Shown: positions 53,685 to 61,402, counted from the stretch's first letter. The stretch: 62,207 nucleotides of DNA from Chryseosolibacter histidinae (GCF_018598225.1 NZ_JAHESF010000039.1:1-62207); one strand, 5' to 3'. Translations and numbers: made by a program. Notes: generated from the sequence alone by a model not told the origin.

Positions 53685-54255
53685 CAGCATCATAGTAATG
53701 ATTTTCACCCTCGTCTTCAAATTCGTTCACCAAAGATAACCCAGCTTCTGCCAGCAGCGCTTTATACCTGTCAGATCCCAGCGACACTGAACGTTGCCCC
53801 GTCATGACATCGTTCCATGCAGCCTCTACGTCCGGGGCTGTGAACAAAAATTTTCCACCGGTGCGTAAGGCTTTGGCAGCTTTCAGGATGATGCTTGCCT
53901 GCGTTTTTTCCGGCAGCAGAAATAACAATCCCCAGGCGATAATAGCATCGAACTTGCGATTAAAGAAAAGAGAATGTTCCACTGGCTCACAGGCCACAGG
54001 AGCATCGGTAAAATTCTGTTTGAAGGCATTCACCAGCGAGGGAGAGGCGTCGACCCCATAAACAGTCATGCCTTCGTCGATCAGCACTTTAGAAACAGGG
54101 ATACCGGTTCCGCATCCAAGGTCTAAGACAGTAGCACCCGGTAGCAACCCCTGCGCCCACTTACGAACGGACGACGCGCCGATCCCATAGGCATTTTGTC
54201 CCCGGTAGGTTATAAATGCTGTCGCTATTTGTTCGTAACCATTGGATTGATCCAT
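53674..54255 (-). CDS. Class I SAM-dependent methyltransferase
   Basis: 193 residues. SAM motif I is TVLDLGCGTGIPVSKVLI, then VYGVDASPSLV and KFDAIIAWGLLFLLPEKTQ, GGKFLFTAPDVEAAW. The short size and sequence match small methyltransferases of unknown substrate in Bacteroidota. It converges on the ATPase-TPR gene, with the two ends overlapping by 11 bases. Composition is like the general background, so it is outside the A+T-rich island. Confidence 0.87.
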   Translation of the reverse strand: MDQSNGYEQIATAFITYRGQNAYGIGASSVRKWAQGLLPGATVLDLGCGTGIPVSKVLIDEGMTVYGVDASPSLVNAFKQNFTDAPVACEPVEHSLFFNRKFDAIIAWGLLFLLPEKTQASIILKAAKALRTGGKFLFTAPDVEAAWNDVMTGQRSVSLGSDRYKALLAEAGLSLVNEFEDEGENHYYDAVRV

Positions 54256-54340
54256 GGGGCTTCTAGGTGCAATGACACCTGTTGTTCGGCAATTAATTTA
54301 TCATTTTCCCGGATACCGCCCAACACACGCCCTGGCCGCC

Positions 54341-54379
54341 GTTGTTGGTGTGCCGTTGTTCATGTTCTTCACCAACAAC
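54341..54379. repeat. Palindromic repeat, GTTGTTGGTG type
   Basis: GTTGTTGGTG (54341-54350), a 19-base loop, then CACCAACAAC (54370-54379), perfect 10-bp arms. It shares the TGTTGGTG...CACCAACA core, TCTTCACCAACA and a neighbouring CCGCC with the element at 4480-4504. Confidence 0.6.
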
Positions 54380-54402
54380 CCAACCCACCACGCCTTCATC
54401 AG

Positions 54403-54960
54403 CTAAGCCTTCACCCTCTTAACCTCGGCACTATTCCCCAGGATCTTCACGATCCACGTGAGCATCAACGCCGATATGATAAAGATCATGTGAATGCCGA
54501 TCTCGAATCTCATGGCCTCGAAGCCATCGGTTTTTGCCTCGGAGTGAATATCGATAAAAGTTTTGAGCAGGTGCACACCTGAAATGGATGCCAGCGATGT
54601 AGACAGTTTAACTTTCAAACGGTCAGCATCCAGGTGGTCGATCCACTGGGGGCGGTCTTCTTTCTCGTCGAAGTCGATGCGCGAGGTGAAAATGGAATAC
54701 CCGCCGATCACGACGATCACGAGCAGGTTCATGACCATTGAAATGTCGATCAGCCCCAGGATCCCCAGCATCACCTCGACTTCCGTAAGAACAACAACGT
54801 TCTGTGCCAGGAATACCAGCTCTTCTACGAATTTGTAAACGTACAGGCCTGCACCGATAATGAGGCCGAGATAGACAGGCGCCTGGAGCCAGCGCGCAGC
54901 GAAGACCAAATATTCGATTATCTTTTCTATGGCACGATTGGTCTGTGATAACAAGGTCAT
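54403..54960 (-). CDS. UPF0114 (YqhA-like) integral membrane protein
   Basis: 185 residues from ATG 54960; a start 13 codons earlier is possible. Four hydrophobic helices (APVYLGLIIGAGLYVYKFVE, LGILGLIDISMVMNLLVIVV, a third at about 105-125, and MIFIISALMLTWIVKILGN). SRIDFDEKEDRPQWIDHLDA and KVKLSTSLASISGVHLLKTF are conserved in the UPF0114/TIGR00645 family, which has no established function. Inner membrane. A single-gene unit. Confidence 0.9.
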   Translation of the reverse strand: MTLLSQTNRAIEKIIEYLVFAARWLQAPVYLGLIIGAGLYVYKFVEELVFLAQNVVVLTEVEVMLGILGLIDISMVMNLLVIVVIGGYSIFTSRIDFDEKEDRPQWIDHLDADRLKVKLSTSLASISGVHLLKTFIDIHSEAKTDGFEAMRFEIGIHMIFIISALMLTWIVKILGNSAEVKRVKA

Positions 54961-55070
54961 GTTTGGTAATGATTTTATATCAATTTGAATTGATTGCAAT
55001 GAAAAATGAAACGAGGGCTTCTGAACAGCCTTGCGGTCATTTCAGATCAGCCGGAATTTTTAACAAAGTG

Positions 55071-55472
55071 TTAAGCCAATGTTGCTGATGAGGGGTGCTT
55101 CGGTGGTGGCGATACGATGGGCAGGCTCAGCGATGTGAACTGCGAAAAATATCCGTATGCATTTTTTACTGAAACGATCCTGTAAGGTTTCTCGCTGATC
55201 AGGCTGCAGGTTTTTAAGGTAAAAAGAATGATGTTGCTGGCATGGCGCTGTGTGGAATCGTCAGCCTCGTCGGTTTCGTCAATGGCGCCATGGTAATCGA
55301 GCACTACTTCCAGAACCAGCTCTACGCAGCTTTCGATCTCGTTGATGGCCATGTCTTCCGCCCCGGTGAACTGGTCGGCAGGATCGATGCTGATGTTAAT
55401 AACCTGCAGGGTCATGGCTAGCACAATGACTGTCTTAGAAAACTCTTTCCGCAGGGATGCAAAAAGCTGCAT
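55071..55472 (-). CDS. Hypothetical protein
   Basis: 133 residues, not recognised. It has mixed helix-like segments (IESCVELVLEVVLDYHGAID), an acidic stretch (DETDEADDS) and a proline-rich tail (LPIVSPPPKHPS); no signal peptide. Codon use is like that of neighbouring genes, which supports it being real. Two or three copies of the AATTATC-N6-GATAATT dyad lie 143-279 bases upstream of its start, so it may belong to the regulon of the XRE protein encoded next. Confidence 0.5.
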   Translation of the reverse strand: MQLFASLRKEFSKTVIVLAMTLQVINISIDPADQFTGAEDMAINEIESCVELVLEVVLDYHGAIDETDEADDSTQRHASNIILFTLKTCSLISEKPYRIVSVKNAYGYFSQFTSLSLPIVSPPPKHPSSATLA

Positions 55473-55694
55473 GGAGGGGGTTCAAATAATCCAGGCCGCA
55501 AAATAGCGACTGAATTCCGTATTTACCTTAAATTCCTTAAATTTCGTGATTGTGAGCCTTTGGGTAAGAGAGCACAGTATGATGATGGTGCCCTTACTTG
55601 CGGAAGGTTTGAAAAATTATCTGCCTGGATGGCGTTTGCCCCCTCAGGAGCACGGTGGTTTCTTCAATTCAAATGAGGGAATTATTCCACAATA

Positions 55695-55714
55695 AATTAT
55701 CACAGAAGATAATT
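55695..55714. promoter_or_regulatory. 20-bp dyad AATTATC-N6-GATAATT, site A
   Basis: Perfect 7-bp arms with a 6-base spacer. The same arms and spacer length recur at 56127-56146, and with one mismatch at 55731-55750. Proposed binding site of the small XRE regulator. Confidence 0.6.
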
Positions 55715-55730
55715 GTTGAATCCTCTCCAC

Positions 55731-55750
55731 AACTATCGTAAAAGATAATT
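55731..55750. promoter_or_regulatory. 20-bp dyad AACTATC-N6-GATAATT, site B
   Basis: One mismatch to site A, same 6-base spacer, starting 36 bases after it. Confidence 0.5.
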
Positions 55751-55778
55751 TCACCTGGTAAAAATGATTTTACCTAAG

Positions 55779-56033
55779 TTAGCGTATGTGCTCATCTTCC
55801 GCTACCAGACAAAAGAACTCGTTGAGGGTCATGTTATGAATGGCCAGGATTTTAACAAGGGTTTTGATCGTGATGTTTGCTTTTCCCTTTTCAATCCTCC
55901 AGTATTGAATCTGCGGTAAATCATACTTTGAGGTGAATTCCTTTTGCGTTTCATACCCCTTTTTTATCCTGAGTTCCGCGAGCCTTTCGCCGAGAATGAT
56001 CAAAACTTTTTTTAGTGATTTAGTTGACTTCAT
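55779..56033 (-). CDS. Small XRE-family (Cro/C1-type) helix-turn-helix regulator
   Basis: 84 residues from ATG 56033 (MKSTKSLKKVLIILGERLAE); the longer frame reaches into a dyad and is unlikely. The HTH_3 fold is clear: ERLAELRIKKGYETQKEFTS (helices 1-2), KYDLPQIQYWRIEKGKANIT (recognition helix and the R-x-E-x-G-K turn), TIKTLVKILAIHNMTLNEFF. It is a stand-alone DNA-binding domain. Identical dyads on both sides of the gene suggest autoregulation and control of a neighbour. It is divergent from a receiver-protein gene. Confidence 0.88.
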   Translation of the reverse strand: MKSTKSLKKVLIILGERLAELRIKKGYETQKEFTSKYDLPQIQYWRIEKGKANITIKTLVKILAIHNMTLNEFFCLVAEDEHIR

Positions 56034-56126
56034 ACAAAATTTATGTATTACCAGTCTCAGGGAAAATAATATGCCCGATTTCCTGGCATCATGGCATAAC
56101 TTTTTCTGGTACCAACGGCTAGCCTG

Positions 56127-56146
56127 AATTATCATTTAGGATAATT
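56127..56146. promoter_or_regulatory. 20-bp dyad AATTATC-N6-GATAATT, site C
   Basis: Perfect copy of site A. It lies in the divergent gap, 94 bases upstream of the XRE start and 54 bases upstream of the receiver gene, so it can control both. Confidence 0.65.
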
Positions 56147-56199
56147 ACGGGTTTTGCACGCGATCTCTCAGAATTTTGATCAGATAACTATTTTCGTTA

Positions 56200-56583
56200 A
56201 TGCCTGTAATAACGTGTTTGCTTGTTTCCGATGACCCCGATGATCACCAGGGGTTTTCAGAAGCATCGTCTGAAGTTGCCGAAGACGCCATCGTACTCAC
56301 CATACTCGACAGTCAAAAAGCTTTGCAATTTTTAAAGACCACTTCCCATAGGTTTGATTTGATCTTTTTGGATCTGTCGATGCAGGGCATTCGTATCAAT
56401 ATGTTCCTGAAAAGTTTAAAGGACGATCTCCAATACCATGCAGCCAAAATAATTGTCTATGGTGAGGAGGTGGAGTTTTTCAGGATCGATGACCCTACCG
56501 GGATAGCGTTTTTCAAAAAAGATTATGAATATTCCGAGCTGAGGCATTTCCTGAAGGATTTTTTTACGCCGCGCGTTCAATAA
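56200..56583 (+). CDS. Stand-alone receiver-domain protein
   Basis: 127 residues. It keeps the receiver elements: an acidic pair in LLVSDDPDDH, a phospho-acceptor Asp in LIFLDLSMQG, a Ser/Tyr position near IIVYGEE and a Lys in FFKKDYEYSELRHF. No output domain. The MPxxG loop after the Asp is changed (SMQGIR), so it is divergent. It is divergent from the XRE gene with a shared dyad and is followed by a small unknown gene. A role as phospho-relay or target-sequestering protein is inferred. Confidence 0.75.
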   Translation: MPVITCLLVSDDPDDHQGFSEASSEVAEDAIVLTILDSQKALQFLKTTSHRFDLIFLDLSMQGIRINMFLKSLKDDLQYHAAKIIVYGEEVEFFRIDDPTGIAFFKKDYEYSELRHFLKDFFTPRVQ

Positions 56584-56647
56584 AAAAACTGGCTATTATG
56601 TTGGCATGCAATTTTTATTGTGGCATTAGTTTAGAAAGAAACGAATT

Positions 56648-56944
56648 GTGCAACCTATCACTGACAATCAATTGTCTGTCCTGGAGCTGAGAAAGTTATT
56701 GCATTCTCTGAAAGACCTGCGCCCTGATATCTGCATCAGGTTCAGGCTGATGGGGGAGATGTGGCAAAGTGCCTATTTCCGCATTATCAATGTCACGGAA
56801 AAAGGCGTAGTGCTAAACGACGAAAAGTCCAATAAATTGATCTTCATCCAGGACCTTAAAAATGTTATGCAGTTTGAGCTGGAGCATTCTTTTCAACAAT
56901 ATCACCCACATTTCCATTATTCGATCAATTTATCACACGCCTGA
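56648..56944 (+). CDS. Small hypothetical protein
   Basis: 98 residues from a GTG start (QPITDNQLSVLELRKLLHSL). Beta-rich with FRLMGEMWQSAYFRIINVTE and GVVLNDEKSNKLIFIQDLKN, somewhat like a PilZ or Sm-like small barrel, but no family was recognised. It lies 64 bases after the receiver gene. Its short size and clean frame beside receiver genes make it a plausible accessory protein. The protein at 57557-57916 is of similar size and style. Confidence 0.55.
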   Translation: MQPITDNQLSVLELRKLLHSLKDLRPDICIRFRLMGEMWQSAYFRIINVTEKGVVLNDEKSNKLIFIQDLKNVMQFELEHSFQQYHPHFHYSINLSHA

Positions 56945-57010
56945 ATTCTACCCCACGGGTGACCGCTTCATGAATGATATTTGTTGGCGAAAGAATCAGG
57001 CACCGTGCTC

Positions 57011-57409
57011 CTATGGCGAATTGCGCGCCGTTTTGACGATCACATCCAGATCCTGTATTCGAAGTGGCTTGACGAAATACCTCACTACATTGCTGAATTC
57101 TGACGCGCGTTTTATATCCCTCGGATCGTCACTGCTCGAGAGCATAAAGACTGGCAGCTGAACATTCAGGGCTTGGAGCTGGCGTAAAAAATCCCACCCA
57201 GTCATAACAGGCATATTGATGTCAAGAATAATAACGGAAGCGCGAAACGTGTTGCTGGTGATCATATCGACAACCTCCAGGGGTCTTAAGTAGGTATTCA
57301 CGGGAATATGCCGATAATGGTTTCTCATGATCGCTTTAAAAATGACATGAGACAATTCATCATCGTCAATTAAAGTCAGCGGTAGAAGATCGACTTTTTC
57401 GATTGTCAT
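57011..57409 (-). CDS. Stand-alone response-regulator receiver
   Basis: 132 residues. LTLIDDDELSHVIFKAIM carries the acidic cluster, SVIILDINMPVMTGWDFLRQ the phospho-acceptor Asp with an intact MPxxxG, VFMLSSSDD the Ser/Thr switch and VRYFVKPLRIQDLD the Lys. There is no output domain. Receivers of this type usually answer to hybrid kinases in Bacteroidota. The partner is not in this cluster, which has no kinase. Confidence 0.9.
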   Translation of the reverse strand: MTIEKVDLLPLTLIDDDELSHVIFKAIMRNHYRHIPVNTYLRPLEVVDMITSNTFRASVIILDINMPVMTGWDFLRQLQALNVQLPVFMLSSSDDPRDIKRASEFSNVVRYFVKPLRIQDLDVIVKTARNSP

Positions 57410-57556
57410 GCAGATCAGAATAGTGGAACATCATCACGCAAGGACTTTTTTGTAAAGTATGGTCTTTAAAACACTATTCCAAAACGTCCTGTTATCAGCG
57501 TGATGCTGGCATAATTTTTTACAAGCATGAAGCGACTATAAACTATACCTGCATCG

Positions 57557-57916
57557 ATGAACTTTGCTGAAAAAATTAAATTTCTTATTGGCAAAAAAGT
57601 ATCCGAGCCCCCCGCTTCTTTAGACTACACACCATTGGATTTTGTAAAAAACCGCAAGGCAATCTTGAAAGAGCTTGTGCTGAGCAAGCAGTCTGGAAAA
57701 CTGATAGGCGTTTATTCCCGCGCGCTTGGAGAGGGAATGTTCCTGACGGGTGTCGAAGCGATCTTATCACACGGAGACGGAAAAGATGAATTGATCGTGT
57801 TTAACCGTTACGACATGAGCGGCCACCTGTTAGCACGAACCAAGGTTTCACTAAATGAAATTCACATGGTGTGTCCGTTCAATAAGACATTTCAAACACC
57901 GGCTTACTCCGCCTGA
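57557..57916 (+). CDS. Small hypothetical protein
   Basis: 119 residues, no recognised domain. It begins with a basic helix (MNFAEKIKFLIGKKV) and then a beta-rich part (GKLIGVYSRALGEGMFLTGV, KVSLNEIHMVCPFN) that may be a small barrel. Good codon use and an uninterrupted frame. It converges with the PepSY-like gene and lies divergent from the receiver gene at 57011-57409. It might bind ligand or partner receivers; this is not shown by sequence. Confidence 0.6.
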   Translation: MNFAEKIKFLIGKKVSEPPASLDYTPLDFVKNRKAILKELVLSKQSGKLIGVYSRALGEGMFLTGVEAILSHGDGKDELIVFNRYDMSGHLLARTKVSLNEIHMVCPFNKTFQTPAYSA

Positions 57917-57935
57917 GCCGATAGAGCTCACGCAT

Positions 57936-58382
57936 CTAAGTTCTCTGCTGGCAGATCCTCGTCTTGCTTTTTTGCTTACCGGTTTGAAAGAACTCGACCG
58001 AATAAATTTTGTCTTCTTTCCTGATCAAAAGTTTATAGATCACATCATCGGATGTCTCCGTTTTCCAGATATCGTCTATCATGTATGACCTGTAACGTCT
58101 TTTGATGGCCTGACCGACAGCCTGCGGTGCTTCCGCTAACGACATAAGCTTCGTTTCAAGGAACATGCGGGTGCCATTGCTTGCGTAAGAAGCTTTTTTG
58201 AAATGGCTCTGATGATTGAAGCTGACCAGATATTCCGTGTTCACCTTGTTCCAGGACGCGCTTGACGCACTGATGTACTCATCCATGAACTGAATTTTAA
58301 CATTGTAAGGCACGTCGCCTTGCGCAAAAAGGTGGGTGGAGATCGTCAGGAGCACAAGGGTCAGGTATTGCTTCCTTGGCAT
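57936..58382 (-). CDS. Exported PepSY-like (beta-lactamase-inhibitor-fold) protein
   Basis: 148 residues from ATG 58382 with a signal peptide (MPRKQYLTLVLLTISTHLFA). FMDEYISASSASWNKVNTEY and VGQAIKRRYRSYMIDDIWKT, then YKLLIRKEDKIYSVEFFQ follow the strand-helix pattern of PepSY-like proteins (DUF2874 type), common periplasmic proteins of unknown function in Bacteroidota. Its start codon shares one base with the stop of the receiver gene upstream (TAATG), so the two are translationally coupled. Confidence 0.7.
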   Translation of the reverse strand: MPRKQYLTLVLLTISTHLFAQGDVPYNVKIQFMDEYISASSASWNKVNTEYLVSFNHQSHFKKASYASNGTRMFLETKLMSLAEAPQAVGQAIKRRYRSYMIDDIWKTETSDDVIYKLLIRKEDKIYSVEFFQTGKQKSKTRICQQRT

Positions 58383-58747
58383 TAAAGCAGGGCTCGTAAT
58401 TCTGCGCATAAGGTCTCAAGATCATTAGGTTTAACAAGGTATTTTGCTGCGCCCAGGCGCATGCATTCAGTAACGTCTTTCAGGTCATTTGAAGCCGAGT
58501 ATATGATCACCGGGATGCCGCTCAGCAGGGGATTGGCTTTAATGGTCTTCAAGCAATCAATACCGCTCCGTATGGGCATTGTGATGTCAAGAAAGATCAA
58601 AGCCGGTGGTTTCCCGGTTTTCAGTTTAAACAAAGCTTCTTCGTAGCCGGCGGCCGCCTCGAATTCTATTTTATAATTTACCAGCTTGAGTGCGTCCTCA
58701 AAAAGATAACGGTCCTCCTGGTCGTCTTCGATGTAAAAAACTCTCAT
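58382..58747 (-). CDS. Stand-alone response-regulator receiver
   Basis: 121 residues from ATG 58747 (MRVFYIEDDQEDRYLFEDAL); a longer frame adds an unlikely leader. Acidic cluster EDD, phospho-acceptor Asp in LIFLDITMPIRSGIDCLKTI, switch residue in VIIYSAS, Lys in KYLVKPNDLETL. This is the Rcp1-like type common beside hybrid kinases. It has no output domain. It is coupled to an exported PepSY-like protein, an odd partner for a cytoplasmic receiver. Confidence 0.9.
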   Translation of the reverse strand: MRVFYIEDDQEDRYLFEDALKLVNYKIEFEAAAGYEEALFKLKTGKPPALIFLDITMPIRSGIDCLKTIKANPLLSGIPVIIYSASNDLKDVTECMRLGAAKYLVKPNDLETLCAELRALL

Positions 58748-58909
58748 TCTGATAAGGTGGCGTTTCAGAAAGTTGATCCTGCTTGTAAAGCACATCAGGT
58801 GGCCGTTACCCCCATAAAAGAATTGAAAAAATGTGCTTATCACCTGCCGGAAAGAAGGCTAACAACCGGTTGGTCGTTCAGGGTATAAAGTTTATAGCTT
58901 CCATGGCAT

Positions 58910-60844
58910 ATGAGGGCGGTGATGTGGTTGGGTCTATTAGTATTGCTTCAGGCGGCAATTCCGGCGCCTGAGAAGATCGTGATCAAGAGCCAGCGGGAAT
59001 TGCAGGTCGTTCAGGGAAAGTCAATTACGGTCGGGTTGAATGATATTACGGTCGAGGCCGATCCAGAACTCGGTTACCCAAACGGGTTTTACCTCGAGAT
59101 CGATGATAAAGATGATAAGGGCGACAAAGGAAAATATGACGTCAGCGGGTCAACAATCACTCCGGCCGCTGATTTTACGGGTAAACTGAAAGTAAAGATC
59201 CGCGTCACCAATGGAAAAGTGAAAAGCCACAAGTTCGACCTTCAGATCGATGTGATCAAAGCGGGTGCAGACGACGGCGATGATAGCGGAGATGATCCCG
59301 GAGATGATGATGACGACGATGATGACGATGGGGACAATGATACCAATGTGAAACCGACCATTGTCAGTCAGGTGCCCGTTGCGATCAACAAGAACCAAAG
59401 TTTTACCATCCGGTTAAGTCACCTGGTGGTCAGCGATCCTGACAACGATTACCCTGATGATTTTCGTCTCAAGGTGGAGGCAGGCGGCAATTATAAAGTC
59501 ACCGATGCAGTTGTTACCCCAGGTGAGAACTTCGTGGGAGCACTTGCAGTGAGGGTCAGGGTGAACGATGGAAAAGCGAATAGTGACGCATTCGATTTTA
59601 AGATCACTGTAAATGACATCGTGGCGCCAAATGTAAAGCCGGTGATCACGGCACAGGCACCACTGTCAACGTTCAAAAACGAGTCGGTCACCCTGAAGCT
59701 AACGGATCTCTCTGTTACGGACCCTGACAATCAATACCCTGCTGACTTTACCCTCACGGTAATGCCTGGTACAAATTATACGGTGTCTGGTCATGCCATC
59801 ACACCATCGGCCGAATTCATGGGTATGCTGTTCGTTAAGGTTAAAGTCAATGATGGAAAGGATGACAGTAATGTGTTTGATGCAAGGGTTAGTGTGTTGG
59901 AAAGAGGAACGCTGCAGATCCTCGGTCAGAACCCGATTACGATCAGTGAAGATTCAGCCTATACATTCCGATTGTCTGATCTGAACGTCAGCGATCCATC
60001 CGATTCTTATCCAGATGGATTCAGGCTGTCAATTGTCGATGGCGATAATTACGCTGTTGAAGGGCAAACCATCAGGCCAGATGCTGATTTCCATGGCAAC
60101 CTGGCTGTCAGGGTGAAAGTTGTTAAAGGCGCGGCATCCAGCAATGTATTTGAGGCGCTGGTCATTGTTGTGCCCGTCAACGATCCGCCGGCGTTTGCTA
60201 CGTTCGACACGGCGCCGATCGTGATCACACCATTGGCTCAAAATGCAATTTCAAAAGAGGTCACAACGGCCGATGTAGATAACGAAAGCCTGACCTTCGC
60301 CGAAGCCGAGCTCGATTCCGCCAGCATGTTAACGTACCTGGGAAATGTGAGCACCAGCAATGTTCGCGGCATCTTTGATCAAAAGAACGGGGTCCTGGTA
60401 CTGCTGGGCGAGGCGTCATTAGAAGAGTATGACAAAGTGTTGCAAAGCATTACCTACACCACCACTGACTCCACACGCAAAACGCAGAAGGTCCGGTTCA
60501 GGTTGAATGATGGCCATGCTTACAGTAAATGGTATGAAAAAACGCTGACCATGTCAGATTCAGAGCTGGCGCTCGATATTCCCACAGCATTCACGCCGAA
60601 CAACGACAACGCGAATGATACCTGGGTAATTACCCTGCTGAAAACCGATTCGCGGGCGCAACTTGACCTGAAGGTCTACAACAGGCAGGGCGTGCTCTTG
60701 TTTGAATCTGATTCCTTCGAACGCTCATGGGACGGCAGACTTAACGGAGAATTGTTGCCCGCCGACAGTTATTTTTTCACGCTCGAGGTAAAGACGGAAT
60801 ACAGGGAAGCGAGAAGAAAGGGCATCGTGACGCTGCTTCGGTAA
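58910..60844 (+). CDS. T9SS surface protein with acidic linker, cadherin-like repeats and type B sorting domain
   Basis: 644 residues with a signal peptide (MRAVMWLGLLVLLQAAIPAP). Four similar modules of about 95 residues follow the pattern L...SDP.N.YPD.F.L.V..G.NY.V...I.P...F.G.L.V.V.VNDG..., a cadherin or Ig-like calcium-binding style. Between the first and second is an almost pure Asp/Gly linker (about 122-145). A further module with the PPAFATFDTAP opening precedes a CHU_C sorting domain (IPTAFTPNNDNANDTWVITL, SWDGRLNGELLPADSYFFTL). It should be exported by T9SS and held on the surface. No PorP/SprF gene is adjacent. Adhesion or a structural role is inferred. Confidence 0.85.
   Translation: MRAVMWLGLLVLLQAAIPAPEKIVIKSQRELQVVQGKSITVGLNDITVEADPELGYPNGFYLEIDDKDDKGDKGKYDVSGSTITPAADFTGKLKVKIRVTNGKVKSHKFDLQIDVIKAGADDGDDSGDDPGDDDDDDDDDGDNDTNVKPTIVSQVPVAINKNQSFTIRLSHLVVSDPDNDYPDDFRLKVEAGGNYKVTDAVVTPGENFVGALAVRVRVNDGKANSDAFDFKITVNDIVAPNVKPVITAQAPLSTFKNESVTLKLTDLSVTDPDNQYPADFTLTVMPGTNYTVSGHAITPSAEFMGMLFVKVKVNDGKDDSNVFDARVSVLERGTLQILGQNPITISEDSAYTFRLSDLNVSDPSDSYPDGFRLSIVDGDNYAVEGQTIRPDADFHGNLAVRVKVVKGAASSNVFEALVIVVPVNDPPAFATFDTAPIVITPLAQNAISKEVTTADVDNESLTFAEAELDSASMLTYLGNVSTSNVRGIFDQKNGVLVLLGEASLEEYDKVLQSITYTTTDSTRKTQKVRFRLNDGHAYSKWYEKTLTMSDSELALDIPTAFTPNNDNANDTWVITLLKTDSRAQLDLKVYNRQGVLLFESDSFERSWDGRLNGELLPADSYFFTLEVKTEYREARRKGIVTLLR
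59265..59345 (+). repeat. GAT/GAC low-complexity tract encoding an Asp-rich linker
   Basis: A run of GAY codons broken by GGN encodes the Asp/Gly linker. Such triplet-like tracts can change length in frame by slippage. The charge pattern suggests calcium binding. Confidence 0.7.
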
Positions 60845-60966
60845 GGCGTTTGTGATCTTCTGGCGGGGCAATAGCGCTTTATACAGCCCATTCCTGGGAT
60901 AAAATCATACAAATTTGTGCGCTTCCGCATGTCTGTCAGCCTGAAATGTTATAGCTTGCGGTCACA

Positions 60967-61350
60967 ATGAGAAGAATTATCAGTCTTGTGATCCTGTGCA
61001 GTATGATGCTGCACTGTGCCAGCAGGCTCGGTATTCTCTCGTATCTTTACCAGGAGCGTCATTCGATAGCCCATGCCGTGGGCCTTATCCAGGAGATCCC
61101 CATTGCCCTTTGTAGCAGCGACTATGATTTTAACCAGGGGCTCACCATTCAGCACAACGACGATGCTGACAAGATGCCGGTAACCTTCGGCCATGCGCAC
61201 GAGATCACCCTTTTCGCACCCGACAACGAATTTGACAATACCTGCTATTCACATCACTATCTGGCTGGTACCCTAAATCAGCCGCCTTACCTCGCAACGA
61301 TTTCGCCAAGTCCCCACTTTAAGATCTTCCAGCCACCGAAGCTCGCATAA
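60967..61350 (+). CDS. Small exported Cys/His-containing protein, unknown function
   Basis: 127 residues. MRRIISLVILCSMMLHCASR is a hydrophobic N-terminus (signal peptide or anchor). It contains LYQERHSIAHAVGLIQEIPI, then ALCSSDYDFNQGL, and His-rich parts (FGHAHEI, CYSHHYLAG). Proteins of this style are often encoded just before TonB-dependent receptors in Bacteroidota, and a TonB-dependent receptor follows here. Metal handling is a guess from the Cys and His content. Spacing to the receptor is about 100 bp with a word repeat between. Confidence 0.6.
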   Translation: MRRIISLVILCSMMLHCASRLGILSYLYQERHSIAHAVGLIQEIPIALCSSDYDFNQGLTIQHNDDADKMPVTFGHAHEITLFAPDNEFDNTCYSHHYLAGTLNQPPYLATISPSPHFKIFQPPKLA

Positions 61351-61374
61351 GCCCATCCTCATACGGAACCCGCC

Positions 61375-61402
61375 GAACTTTAAACTTCAAACTTTAAACT
61401 TT
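61375..61402. repeat. Word repeat (AACTTTAAACTT family)
   Basis: AACTTTAAACTTCAAACTTT followed by AAACTTTGG in the gap after the small exported protein. It is short and A+T-rich, in the same position class as the other spacer repeats. Confidence 0.5.

Larger units (their letters stand above)
55473..55778. other. 306-bp spacer with operator-like dyads and a hairpin
   Basis: No supported gene. It contains the dyads listed separately (55695-55714, 55731-55750 and a weak one at 55615-55634) and a 7-bp hairpin GGTAAAA-ATGA-TTTTACC (55757-55774) just past the XRE stop, possibly its terminator. A 49-codon plus-strand frame was rejected. Confidence 0.5.

Noticed and set aside
55546-55695. 49-codon plus-strand frame starting with GTG in the spacer before the XRE gene
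   Set aside because: No recognisable sequence, and it overlaps operator-like dyads; codon-level support is too weak.
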